Below are positions 17,041 to 25,431 of a DNA stretch of 56,437 nt, piece after piece. This stretch comes from Saprospiraceae bacterium (GTDB taxonomy: Bacteria > Bacteroidota > Bacteroidia > Chitinophagales > Saprospiraceae). The stretch spans positions 1-56,437 of the forward strand of contig JAHDIE010000020.1 in NCBI GenBank assembly GCA_020630955.1, written 5' to 3'. The notes under the pieces are model-generated. The model did no database searches. It saw only the letters and a program-made list of their open reading frames with translations, and was not told the origin of the DNA. The translations under genes and the position numbers were made by a program. The number at the start of each line of letters is the position of its first letter. The stretch's first letter is position 1.

Positions 17041-17330
17041 GATTAGTCTTTTTGAGTTATAGTTGAGGTGTGGAAAATTAGGTAGGAAAGTATTCTAAGG
17101 AAATTACAGAGAATTTGAGTCAAACAATATACCAATTTGAAATATAACTCGGATTTTGGTACAATTTTAGCAGTTTTGATAATTAGTTTACATTTTAGCC
17201 CTCCAAGCAATAAAATACCACCTAATTCTCAAGGTTCCTAATGTTATTTTTGATAACTTAGGTTATGCAAAACATATATATGCAATAGGTTGTATATATA
17301 TTGAGTAATAATCGAGTAAACACCCTAAGA
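17041..17330. other. Divergent intergenic region, 290 bases
   Basis: No gene is seen. It lies between the leftward STAS-like/kinase pair and the rightward lipoprotein gene. It contains an imperfect hairpin CCTAA(T)GTTAT-TTTTG-ATAACTTAGG (17237-17262) with a TAnnTTTG match (TATTTTTG, 17245-17252) in its loop, a possible promoter/operator for the gene at 17331. Next to it the word TATGCA occurs twice and GGTT-(AT)n twice within 40 bases. Confidence 0.4.
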
Positions 17331-18863
17331 ATGAATATAACTAAAAAGACACCTTTCTGGTGCTTAAGCTTTGCAACTCTTTGCATTTTTACTTTTTCTT
17401 GCCAAAATCTAAAACCATCCAAAAGTGAGCAATCAAGCATTGACTCAGAAATTTCCCTAGATCAAGAAATAAAGGTCAGTGAAAATAAAGTCATTAACTC
17501 ATCTACTCAATCTATCAACAGGTATTCATCAAATTTAAGGCAACTCAATAAAGTAAAATTATCACACGACTTCCAGAAAAGATCTTTGAATTTTACTCTC
17601 CAAAATGAATCTAAATCCAGTTACCTCAACATAGAAAATATTGATACCAAATTTCTGACTCCATTACTTCCTTACCCTGAAATTAAAGGTGACAAATTTG
17701 ATATTGCAAATCTTATTCTAGCAGAATATTCAAGGAATGGAATAGGTATTCCTATCCAGGAATCCAACAATATGTACGCCCAAGTTAAAAGCTCGGAAGA
17801 CCTTTTTAATAATAAAGGAGAATATATCTTTAATAACGGTAATTATCAGCCAAATCAAGGAGTACTGCCAAAAAGATTGTTTGTTATCAATAATTGCCTT
17901 AGGCCGGGTCTTTGGGAGTTTAGCGCAAGCGATGCTGTAGGTGAAATGTTTCATGCTTGGTATGAAGTAGATCAAGATTTCTATTTCGAACTCATTGAAA
18001 ATCAAACAGGGATAAATAAAGAATCAATCCCAAATGATTTTAATGACCCCAGTCATTTCACAGATGTAACCCTCGATCTCAACAGACTAAGGAACATCGG
18101 TGACAAAGTTGGAGATTTTAGTGTCCAGTATAATAAAGAAAAAGTATTGGGTAGTTATTCTTCGCAGGACAGTAGGCGTAAAGTTCAAAGAAAATTCTTC
18201 GAAATCGAAAGAAAGAATAATCCTATTGAAGTCACAAAACAAGAAGAATTACAAGAAGGTGATCATTTTTCAATGTTTTCATTCCAAGAACCTGGTATCT
18301 ATGATCCAAATAATAGAATGAAGCTTGTTTTTAACAGAGATTGGAAATCTGCCGAGATTCATAGATCAAATCCCAAAACCGAATACTCTTCTGATCAAGA
18401 ATTCTTACCGAGCGATTACATTGAAATAAAAGTATATAATCAAGACAAATCAAAATCCTTAATCATAGGAAATATTCCAATGTCATTATTAAGTTTTAAA
18501 AATGACTTTATTATACCAGCATTTGGTGCAGGGGTATTTCAGGCCTCAGAACCAATTGAAAGACGATTGCTTAGATCCACCGTAGGGCCAAGGCCTTCTT
18601 TCGCATATCTATCTGACATTGATGAAAATGGAAATCTCAAAATGGTAAATAATCATCTTCTAGGATATGAGCAATTGTTTCTAAGACCAGTTGAAAAAGA
18701 AGATGATATGTTTATAAGAATAACTTTGGTGTCATATGAAAGAATAACCGATTTAATGGAATTTGATATAAATGTGAATATCATGAAAGATGAAATCTTA
18801 TTAAATAATAAGAATTATAGTCCTCCCATTTATCAAACATACCAAGATGACAACACACTTTAG
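17331..18863 (+). CDS. Uncharacterised lipoprotein paired with the FG-GAP protein
   Basis: A 510-residue lipoprotein of unknown function. The ATG at 17331 gives a clean lipoprotein signal with lipobox FTFSC (Cys24). An in-frame TTG at 17301 would push the signal inwards and is rejected. The mature protein is polar and Asn/Ser/Lys-rich at first (about 25-110), then a globular region without recognisable motifs. That region includes FGAGVFQASEPIERRLLRS and a DENG stretch. There are very few cysteines. It ends 18 bases before the large FG-GAP gene, so the two are almost certainly an operon and may act together at the cell surface. Confidence 0.75.
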   Translation: MNITKKTPFWCLSFATLCIFTFSCQNLKPSKSEQSSIDSEISLDQEIKVSENKVINSSTQSINRYSSNLRQLNKVKLSHDFQKRSLNFTLQNESKSSYLNIENIDTKFLTPLLPYPEIKGDKFDIANLILAEYSRNGIGIPIQESNNMYAQVKSSEDLFNNKGEYIFNNGNYQPNQGVLPKRLFVINNCLRPGLWEFSASDAVGEMFHAWYEVDQDFYFELIENQTGINKESIPNDFNDPSHFTDVTLDLNRLRNIGDKVGDFSVQYNKEKVLGSYSSQDSRRKVQRKFFEIERKNNPIEVTKQEELQEGDHFSMFSFQEPGIYDPNNRMKLVFNRDWKSAEIHRSNPKTEYSSDQEFLPSDYIEIKVYNQDKSKSLIIGNIPMSLLSFKNDFIIPAFGAGVFQASEPIERRLLRSTVGPRPSFAYLSDIDENGNLKMVNNHLLGYEQLFLRPVEKEDDMFIRITLVSYERITDLMEFDINVNIMKDEILLNNKNYSPPIYQTYQDDNTL

Positions 18864-18881
18864 ATTTATAAAATCCCAACC

Positions 18882-21539
18882 ATGAAAAGTAAACTAAAAA
18901 AAGGCCTGCTAATATTTTTAACGATTATCATATTAATTGTGCTAATCGGTCCAAAACTTTTGGTTAAATTCAAAGGAGAAGACTCCTTAAATATTGTGAC
19001 TGGATTAATAAAACAAAGACTTGGTATGGAAGTCAACATGGAGTCTAATCAAGAAGAAGGATTCGAAAATATAAGATATGAGGGCCCAATTGAAATAGAT
19101 GAAAGCATAAAAGGTTTTGAACAAATCGGTGATATGCTTGGTGAAGGAGGACTAAGCCCAAATGCTATCGTCATGAGAGGTGTAGCTACATTTGATGCAA
19201 ATGGAGACGGTCTACAAGATCTATATATTCCCAATAATGGACGTCCAACAGCAAGTCAAATGGATGAAAACGGCGTACTTCAATTAGACAAAAGATTACC
19301 AGCTATACCAAGTACCTTGTATATTAATTTAGGTAATGATTCAAATGGTAATCCAATTTTAAAATCATCAGAAGAAATTATTAAGGATTCTAAAAACGAT
19401 CAATACGTTCTGGAAGAATTACTACCTGAAAACAAATACAACCCAAGAAAAAGCATTGAAGATGAAAGATATAGACCTGGCAGAATTGGTCGAGGAGCCG
19501 TAGGCGCTGACTTTAATGGAGATGGACGCGTTGACCTACTGATTCTAAATGCCCAATATGGAACTCCTTTTACTGTCCCTGGTTTTGGAATGAGATTCTA
19601 CCCAGGTGCAAATTACATGGGAAGAAAAGATAAAGATGATTTGGAGTATGTCGAAAGCCATATGCCTCCTTTTTTAGCTGGTGATATGCTAGATGGAAAC
19701 AATGTAAAGTTTATGGGTGAAGGCGAAGGGCAAAATGTTCTTTTGTTAAATATGGGAGACAAGGATAAGGATGGGCTTCCAGAATGGAAAGATGTGTCTA
19801 AGGAAATTGGCTTTGATAAAATTAATTATCACACAACTGGCGCAACCGTAGCTGACATGGATAGAGATGGCGACCTAGATATTTATATGGGCAACTTTTT
19901 AGACCCAGACTTTTGGGGATTTGGTGCTGAAACTTTTGCAGGTAATAGAAATGAACTGTGGATAAATCAACTTGCAGAAACAGGAAAATTCAATTTTGAA
20001 GAAAAGGCTATTGAATACAAATGCTCTGGCCTATTTAAGGAAGAAAATTTGGACCCCTCATTACCACGACGAGGAGGAAAAGATCTTGAGGATTCTTCTG
20101 TTTCAACATACAACGGCAAACAAGTTGGAGAACACGCAAGTCACACCTGGGCTGTGATGTTTGCTGATATAAATAATGACAATTACCCAGATTTAGTCGC
20201 AGCAAATGATATTCCAAATAGACTCAGAATTTACATAAATCAAAAAGGTAAAGGCTTCAAACCCATTGATGAATTAAATCATTCAAAATATATAGGTTGT
20301 TGGATGGGCCTAGCTTTTGGTGACCTAAACAATGATAAAAAATCAGAGATGATGGTAGCAGGGTGCGGGGCTGTTACATTTTCAATTAGAAATACTGCAC
20401 TATTTTTAGCTGATCTAGATGAAATGAATATTCAATCACTTTGTCAGATAAATGCGATGTATGGGAAAGCCAACTTTAATCATCTTGTATTTAACTTTGA
20501 AGACAATTCAGATAAATTTGAAAATATTGCTTCCGATATTCAAGTTAAATTTAACGAATTTACAGCACCCGATAGTTACCACAAATATAACATCCACCCT
20601 ATCGCCCATAAAATGTTCGACTCACTCGGATATAATAATACACTTAATGGAACAGAGTTTTCATGGAACCCAAGCTTTTTTGATATAGATAATGACAAAG
20701 ATTTAGATATTTACATGGTAGGTTCTCTAAACAGGGGTAATGATAATTTTATTGGAGATTGGTCTGCAGGTGTAGGTAGAATGTTGATCAATAAATCAAC
20801 AAAAGAAAATTTCAGCTTTGAAGATCGAACATTAGAATATAGACTTTTTGATATCCAAGACTTAGACTACGATGCAAACCCGCCAAGAAAACCATCACCA
20901 GGGACTGGATGGCACAAAGAAGATTATGTTTATTTTTCAGATAGAGATTCTTACTCAGGCCAAGGTATGGATGCAAGTGCAAAAAGTCAAATTAAAGATA
21001 TTTTTAGAATGCATGAAACTGCAAATGGAAATATTGCATCGGATTTAAATGGAGATGGAATGGTTGATATTGTTGTACCACATGGAGGTGGATACAATTC
21101 TCTAAGTCCCGATGCACGAAATCTTAAAATTGACTTCATGGGAAAAGCTTTAGCCGTACCACCACCAAATAAAATCATGAAGGCACCTACAACCTTCGAA
21201 TATGGTAAAACATTTGTATACATCAATAAAAATGACACCGGCAACAACTGGGTAAAGTTAGATCTAGAAAATACCAACTCTAACAATGTTTATGGCATTG
21301 GTGCAAAGGTAGTTGTAAATGATGAGTTTGAAAGAAGCTTTATTGTAGGAGGCCAAACTGCAAGTGCCGTTCATGAACCAATGCATATTGGCCTAGCTGA
21401 TGAAGGTTTAAGAAAACTTTCAATCATCTGGCCAGATGGAGACACCAATCCAAAAGATTACTTTTTCTCAGGCGAAACCAATAAAATTGTAAAGGTTAAA
21501 AGGGATTCAGACAACGCACTTGTAGGAGAAAAAGAGTAA
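18882..21539 (+). CDS. FG-GAP/VCBS repeat protein with ASPIC/UnbV C-terminal domain
   Basis: An 885-residue exported protein with one N-terminal membrane helix (KKGLLIFLTIIILIVLIGPK) acting as signal or anchor. At least six calcium-binding repeat motifs of the DxNxDGxxD type are visible, at about residues 104, 209, 323, 427, 600 and 720 (for example DANGDGLQDLYI, DFNGDGRVDLL, DMDRDGDLDIYMG). This indicates a beta-propeller. Residues about 803-855 match the ASPIC/UnbV domain (IGAKVVVN, GGQTASAVHEPMHIGLA). Such proteins are common in marine Bacteroidota and are thought to act in surface binding. Substrate and partner are unknown. A terminator follows. Confidence 0.88.
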   Translation: MKSKLKKGLLIFLTIIILIVLIGPKLLVKFKGEDSLNIVTGLIKQRLGMEVNMESNQEEGFENIRYEGPIEIDESIKGFEQIGDMLGEGGLSPNAIVMRGVATFDANGDGLQDLYIPNNGRPTASQMDENGVLQLDKRLPAIPSTLYINLGNDSNGNPILKSSEEIIKDSKNDQYVLEELLPENKYNPRKSIEDERYRPGRIGRGAVGADFNGDGRVDLLILNAQYGTPFTVPGFGMRFYPGANYMGRKDKDDLEYVESHMPPFLAGDMLDGNNVKFMGEGEGQNVLLLNMGDKDKDGLPEWKDVSKEIGFDKINYHTTGATVADMDRDGDLDIYMGNFLDPDFWGFGAETFAGNRNELWINQLAETGKFNFEEKAIEYKCSGLFKEENLDPSLPRRGGKDLEDSSVSTYNGKQVGEHASHTWAVMFADINNDNYPDLVAANDIPNRLRIYINQKGKGFKPIDELNHSKYIGCWMGLAFGDLNNDKKSEMMVAGCGAVTFSIRNTALFLADLDEMNIQSLCQINAMYGKANFNHLVFNFEDNSDKFENIASDIQVKFNEFTAPDSYHKYNIHPIAHKMFDSLGYNNTLNGTEFSWNPSFFDIDNDKDLDIYMVGSLNRGNDNFIGDWSAGVGRMLINKSTKENFSFEDRTLEYRLFDIQDLDYDANPPRKPSPGTGWHKEDYVYFSDRDSYSGQGMDASAKSQIKDIFRMHETANGNIASDLNGDGMVDIVVPHGGGYNSLSPDARNLKIDFMGKALAVPPPNKIMKAPTTFEYGKTFVYINKNDTGNNWVKLDLENTNSNNVYGIGAKVVVNDEFERSFIVGGQTASAVHEPMHIGLADEGLRKLSIIWPDGDTNPKDYFFSGETNKIVKVKRDSDNALVGEKE

Positions 21540-21569
21540 ATATTAATAATACGATACCAACTACATAGG

Positions 21570-21605
21570 AAGCCTTGCGAATTTATTTCACAAGGCTTTT
21601 TTCTT
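21570..21605 (+). terminator. Terminator after the FG-GAP gene
   Basis: AAGCCTTG (21570-21577) and CAAGGCTT (21591-21598) form a perfect 8-bp stem with a 13-base loop, followed by a T-rich run. It ends the lipoprotein/FG-GAP operon. Confidence 0.85.
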
Positions 21606-21698
21606 AATCTCTTCTTAAAGAATCTTAATACAAGGTTAAACCCTAAAATGTATGTTAACAAAATAGCAACATAAGCTATCTTCAAAAAAACATTTAGG

Positions 21699-22127
21699 AT
21701 GAAACATTATAAATTATTAACTCCATTTTTTAGCATTATTCTGGCGCTTACATTTACTTCTTGTGGAGATGATAGTCTTAATGCACTAGAAAGAGATATA
21801 ATAGGAGAATGGGTCGTTGATGACTATATCTTATCTGGAGATAATATTGCAGAAGATGGAACAGTACAAGATATGCACTTCATTTTTGAAAATAATTTTG
21901 ATGTTGAAGTAAGTTGGTTTGAAAATGGAGACTTTTTTGTTGTCGATGGTTCATGGCAAGCATTTGAAGATAGCTCCACTATAGAAATTGATTTAGATGA
22001 CAAGGTATTCTTTTTTTGCAATGACGATGATATCGAATTCAATATATTCTTTTTTGCTGGAGACATGGAACTTGATACCTCTTGTAGTAATAGTGATTGG
22101 ATGGAAATTCAATTGGAAAGATTTTAA
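21699..22127 (+). CDS. Small lipocalin-like lipoprotein
   Basis: A 142-residue lipoprotein with signal peptide and lipobox TSC (Cys22). The mature part is acidic and starts with IIGEWVVDDYILSG, the pattern of lipocalin-like/DUF-type beta-barrel lipoproteins of Bacteroidota (GxW near the start, then alternating strands). Two cysteines close to the C-terminus (about 109 and 132) could form a disulphide. No function can be assigned. It is monocistronic and convergent with the acyltransferase-aspartokinase gene. Confidence 0.75.
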   Translation: MKHYKLLTPFFSIILALTFTSCGDDSLNALERDIIGEWVVDDYILSGDNIAEDGTVQDMHFIFENNFDVEVSWFENGDFFVVDGSWQAFEDSSTIEIDLDDKVFFFCNDDDIEFNIFFFAGDMELDTSCSNSDWMEIQLERF

Positions 22128-22154
22128 ATTTTATTTCCATAAAAATCCATCATA

Positions 22155-24482
22155 CTATTTATTATTGATGGCATACTCATGCACAATATTTAAAGCTTCA
22201 AACTTCTTATGATCATCAATAACCAATGAAATATTTTCGCCATTTATGCTATTGCTAAATAAGTGAACCCAAATTTTATTCTTTCGTAACCCATGAATTG
22301 CTTTTTCAAGAGCATAATTATGGCGACCAATGATGGATATGATTGCTGTTTGCTTATTTATTTTAATTTTAGAAACTATGCCACTATTTAATTCAATGGC
22401 GAATTCTTCATTTAAGAGTTTTTCAGCCCTACAATCATCTTTATTGCCAATAACAAAACCAATCGATCGTTCAGTTGAAGCTTGAGAAATTAACCGAACA
22501 CTGATATTCCCATCTTTCAAGGTTGAAAATATTCTGGAATCAATTCCAACCTTTCCCATCATTCCTGAACCCTCTATACTAATCAAACTAACATCCTCTA
22601 TTAATGAAACAGCTTTAATACCAAGACCTGAGCCATCTTGATCGATTAAAGTTCCATCTTTGTCTTTTGAAAAGCTACTTAGGATTCTTAATGGAATTTG
22701 TGCTTCCACCAATGGTAGGATTGTTTTTGAATGAAGAACATTTATGCCAAAATTTGCAAGCTCATTTGCCTCCTTATAACTTAAATGATTAATTCTTTTT
22801 GCAGTTTTTACATATTTAGGATGACCTGTATAAACTCCATCTACATCAGTCCAATTTTGGACTTCTTTAACTTTCAGAAAACTTGCCAATAAAGTTGCTG
22901 TATAGTTACTGCCATTTCTTCCAAGAGTGGAAGTTTTACCGAATTTATCAGAACCTATAAAACCAGTTACAATATATATAAGGTCAATTTTTGAATTATT
23001 AATTGCCCCCAAACACATTTCTTTTGAAAGACTCAAATCTACATGCGTTTCTCCCCCTTCTTCATATGTTTTTATTATTTCTCTAGAATCAATAACTTTC
23101 ACAATTTTTCCTTTCTTTCGCAGGTGTGCAGCAATGGTACGCACACTCATCAATTCCCCAAAACTTACTACTTGATCTTTGATTCTTTGATGATCGAAAC
23201 CCAATACACTTATAGAATTTAATATGCTTTCCAACTCCATTTTCTCTTCCTCAAAATTTATATCTATACCTTCTATCAATTGATCGTTTATAAAATCATT
23301 TATATCGTTATGATTGAGTTCATTCTTTAAAGCTTTTCTATATAAGCCAATCAATCGATCCGTTGCTTGACCTCTAGCTGAAGCTACCATAACAATTTGA
23401 TCGTGCTTAGAAGCCTCCAAAACAATGTCCATTGATTCATTGAAAGCCTTTCCATTTGCAAGAGATTTACCGCCGAACTTTAATACTTTTCTATTTTGAC
23501 TTGTTGAATTTAAAAAAGAAAATATTTCATCAGAAATTGATTTGGTTTCAACAAGAAATCCGTCATGTCCAAAAGTAGATTCAATTTCTTTATATACAGC
23601 ATTTGGCATTTGTTTTGCCAGCTCTTTTTGCAAAGAAGTAGGAATCAATATATCTGAAGAAATCCCAATTACAAGTGTTGGAATTCTAATTTGCCGCAAG
23701 GCAAGATTCTCCCCTCCTCTATTTCTACCTATATTGTGACTATCCAAACATTTTGTAAGAAAGTAATAAGACAATGCATTAAATCTTTTTACAAACTTGT
23801 CCCCTTGATATTGAATGTAACTACTTGCTTTAAATTGATCTATTTTATCATTGTTATCCGTTTGATTTTCAATAAATGACCTACTTGTTCGATAAGTCAA
23901 CATTCCAATTGCTCTAGCTGCTTTCATGCCTTCAACACCCCCTCCAACTTTACCAAATGTTGGGTCAGAAGTCAAAGCGATTCTTTGAGTTTCATGTATT
24001 GCAATAGCCCATGCAGATTCTTTTGCACTAGATGCAATAAGAACCAAGTTTTCAATTATACCTTCATATGAATAAGCAAACTCTAAGGCCTGGTCTCCTC
24101 CAAATGACCCACCTATAGCAACTTTTATTTTATTTATTTCAAGATGGCTTGCCAACAATAAGTGGGCAGCAACAACATCTCTGACAGAAAATTGAGGAAA
24201 ACCTTTATCCAATGCTTGAGTTGAACCATACGGAGATCCTATTACATTCGCACAAACAATATAGTGATCTTCAGAGTTGAAAAGACAAGCATCGCCAAAC
24301 AAGCCAGGCCACCACTCCATAACATTAGAGTTTGCAGATAAGGCATGAAATACCCAGATAATGTTTGAAGCATCAGAATTTACCTGACCAAAAGTATGAT
24401 AGGCAACTATTAAGTTGTGAATTTTTTCTCCAGATTCAAGAATAAAATCTCCCTTGTGTAAGTATTGGTTTAATTTACTCAT
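22155..24482 (-). CDS. Fusion of homoserine O-acyltransferase (MetX) and aspartokinase
   Basis: A 775-residue two-domain enzyme. Residues 1-325 are a MetX-type alpha/beta hydrolase: nucleophile Ser126 in GGSFGG, with Asp277 (ISSDIL) and His306 (FGHDGF) completing the triad. It acylates homoserine for methionine synthesis; the acyl donor (acetyl- or succinyl-CoA) cannot be judged. Residues about 332-775 are an aspartokinase: KFGGKS at 335-340 (usually KFGGTS), GRNGSNYTATLLA, VYTGHP, and two C-terminal ACT domains (ISLISIEGSGMMG; TAIISIIG). There is no homoserine dehydrogenase domain. A SAM-I riboswitch and attenuator precede the ATG at 24482. The fusion places the first step of the aspartate family under SAM control. 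Confidence 0.93.
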   Translation of the reverse strand: MSKLNQYLHKGDFILESGEKIHNLIVAYHTFGQVNSDASNIIWVFHALSANSNVMEWWPGLFGDACLFNSEDHYIVCANVIGSPYGSTQALDKGFPQFSVRDVVAAHLLLASHLEINKIKVAIGGSFGGDQALEFAYSYEGIIENLVLIASSAKESAWAIAIHETQRIALTSDPTFGKVGGGVEGMKAARAIGMLTYRTSRSFIENQTDNNDKIDQFKASSYIQYQGDKFVKRFNALSYYFLTKCLDSHNIGRNRGGENLALRQIRIPTLVIGISSDILIPTSLQKELAKQMPNAVYKEIESTFGHDGFLVETKSISDEIFSFLNSTSQNRKVLKFGGKSLANGKAFNESMDIVLEASKHDQIVMVASARGQATDRLIGLYRKALKNELNHNDINDFINDQLIEGIDINFEEEKMELESILNSISVLGFDHQRIKDQVVSFGELMSVRTIAAHLRKKGKIVKVIDSREIIKTYEEGGETHVDLSLSKEMCLGAINNSKIDLIYIVTGFIGSDKFGKTSTLGRNGSNYTATLLASFLKVKEVQNWTDVDGVYTGHPKYVKTAKRINHLSYKEANELANFGINVLHSKTILPLVEAQIPLRILSSFSKDKDGTLIDQDGSGLGIKAVSLIEDVSLISIEGSGMMGKVGIDSRIFSTLKDGNISVRLISQASTERSIGFVIGNKDDCRAEKLLNEEFAIELNSGIVSKIKINKQTAIISIIGRHNYALEKAIHGLRKNKIWVHLFSNSINGENISLVIDDHKKFEALNIVHEYAINNK

Positions 24483-24510
24483 AGTAATATTTACTTACCA
24501 AGAAAAATGA

Positions 24511-24560
24511 AAAAATTACCTTTCTTTCTAGCCAAAAGAAAGCATAACCTTTTGACTTAT
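24511..24560 (-). terminator. Riboswitch-controlled attenuator of metX-aspartokinase
   Basis: Minus strand: CTTTCTTT-N7-AAAGAAAG (plus-strand arms 24520-24527 and 24535-24542), extended by partial pairing of flanking bases, followed by TAATTTTTTC. It sits between the SAM-I aptamer and the ATG, the usual place for the intrinsic terminator of an S-box leader. With SAM bound the terminator should form and stop transcription. This is inference from the standard mechanism. Confidence 0.8.
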
Positions 24561-24647
24561 CTCGCATGACTGCAGGAATTAGCACCTTCTTAAATATAAG
24601 GGTTGCTAAGGTTTCAATGGGCCTTCCCCTCCACCTTTCTTGATAAG
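24556..24647 (-). promoter_or_regulatory. SAM-I (S-box) riboswitch
   Basis: On the minus strand the outer stem is CTTATC (24647-24642) with GATAAG (24561-24556). The conserved core reads AAGGTGGAGGGG, then GGCCC, GAAACC and GCAACC in the right order, followed by the P3/P4 arm AAGGTGCTAATTCCTGCAG. These are the diagnostic blocks of the SAM-I aptamer, with P1 of normal length. It lies between a consensus promoter and an intrinsic terminator ahead of a methionine-pathway gene. Confidence 0.95.
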
Positions 24648-24672
24648 ATTTATTTTAAAGAACTTGTTTTCA

Positions 24673-24702
24673 CAAATGTATACAATCTTAAATTAAAAGC
24701 AA
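24673..24702 (-). promoter_or_regulatory. Promoter of the SAM riboswitch transcript
   Basis: Minus strand: TTG (24702-24700), a 19-base spacer, then TACATTTG (24680-24673), a full match to the Bacteroidota promoter. The RNA would start near 24666, about 18 bases before the aptamer stem. Confidence 0.8.
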
Positions 24703-24775
24703 CCAATAATTCTTTAAGAAAATTGAAATTGATGTTTACTATCCACTAATTTTTCTCACCTATTTGTATTTAACA

Positions 24776-24793
24776 GCTTACGGCAAAGTAAGC
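24776..24793. repeat. Inverted repeat before ssb
   Basis: GCTTAC-GGCAAA-GTAAGC, a perfect 6-bp dyad ending 13 bases before the ssb ATG. It could be an operator or a leader hairpin that hides the start region. Nothing else supports a role. Confidence 0.35.
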
Positions 24794-24806
24794 ACAAATT
24801 AATATT

Positions 24807-25145
24807 ATGAATACTTTAAGAAATTCTGTTCAGCTAATTGGTAACCTAGGGAATGACATTGAATTGAAATCTTTTGAGAATGGAAATTCAGTTGCAAATT
24901 TTCCTCTTGCAACCAGTGAATACTTCACAAATGGTGATGGTGAAAAAGTCCAAACAACACAATGGCATACTGTAGTTGCATGGGGTAAAAAAGCAGAACT
25001 AATGAAAAATTCATTAACCAAAGGCAATCAAGTCATTATCCATGGCAAGATCACTTACAGATCTTATGAAGACAAAGAAGGCATTAAACGGTATAAAACC
25101 GAAATTGTGGCAGATAGCTTCCTAAGAGTAACAAAGAATGCTTAA
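24807..25145 (+). CDS. ssb: Single-stranded DNA-binding protein, short form
   Basis: A 112-residue protein that consists of the SSB OB-fold alone: NSVQLIGNLGNDIELK at the start, QTTQWHTVVAWGKKAEL in the middle and GNQVIIHGKITYRSYED towards the end. The acidic, flexible C-terminal tail that ends in a DDDIPF-like tip and recruits partner proteins is missing; the protein ends RVTKNA. It may be an accessory SSB beside a full-length one elsewhere in the genome. It has its own terminator. The DNA-binding role is clear; the biological niche is not. Confidence 0.9.
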   Translation: MNTLRNSVQLIGNLGNDIELKSFENGNSVANFPLATSEYFTNGDGEKVQTTQWHTVVAWGKKAELMKNSLTKGNQVIIHGKITYRSYEDKEGIKRYKTEIVADSFLRVTKNA

Positions 25146-25149
25146 AGAG

Positions 25150-25176
25150 ATCCCGGCTTGTGGCCGGGATTTTTTA
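25150..25176 (+). terminator. Terminator of ssb
   Basis: ATCCCGGC-TTGTG-GCCGGGAT, a perfect 8-bp GC-rich stem (25150-25157 and 25163-25170) followed by six T, 4 bases after the ssb stop. Confidence 0.95.
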
Positions 25177-25217
25177 TAATATATTACAAATAATTATAAT
25201 ATGTTATTCTTTTATTT

Positions 25218-25391
25218 TACATTTGCTTATCAGTATAGACTTTCTCTATTAATTTTCCGGAACAGTGCTGCGAAATATTTCGCATTCTAATACAACTTGT
25301 TTAATATAATGATTAAACATTACGAATTATAGAGGCCACCCCAAAATGACTCGATGAAAAATCCTCCTAATATTTAGGTGGATTTTTTTTT
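25218..25391 (+). ncRNA. Putative structured small RNA or recX leader
   Basis: This gene-free stretch has the parts of an RNA gene. A full -7 element TACATTTG lies at 25218-25225. A closing stem CTCTAT(T)AATT/AATTATAGAG (25244-25254 with 25325-25334) encloses a dyad GCGAAATATTTCGC (25270-25283) and a hairpin TGTTTAAT-N6-ATTAAACA (25298-25319). An intrinsic terminator (25359-25391) ends it. The RNA would be about 160 bases from near 25232. It matches no riboswitch or 6S pattern I can recognise. It could instead be an attenuated leader of recX, 41 bases on. No TTG -33 element is seen. Confidence 0.5.
25359..25391 (+). terminator. Intrinsic terminator upstream of recX
   Basis: AAATCCTCCTA (25359-25369) pairs with TAGGTGGATTT (25375-25385) with one mismatch around a 5-base loop, and runs into nine T. 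No coding gene ends before it, so it ends either a small RNA or a leader transcript. Confidence 0.85.
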
Positions 25392-25431
25392 GCAATTAGA
25401 ACTTATTGCGACAATATTCAATTTATAAAAT

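Noticed and set aside
17301-17330. TTG start for the 17331 lipoprotein
   Set aside because: It would put ten residues before a signal peptide that is complete from the ATG.
22155-24482. Two separate genes (metX and aspartokinase) joined by a reading error
   Set aside because: The frame is continuous with a short natural linker (about residues 325-332), and no stop or start signals lie at the junction.
25218-25391. 6S RNA or a known riboswitch in the ssb-recX gap
   Set aside because: The fold is branched, not one long bubble hairpin, and no known aptamer core was recognised.
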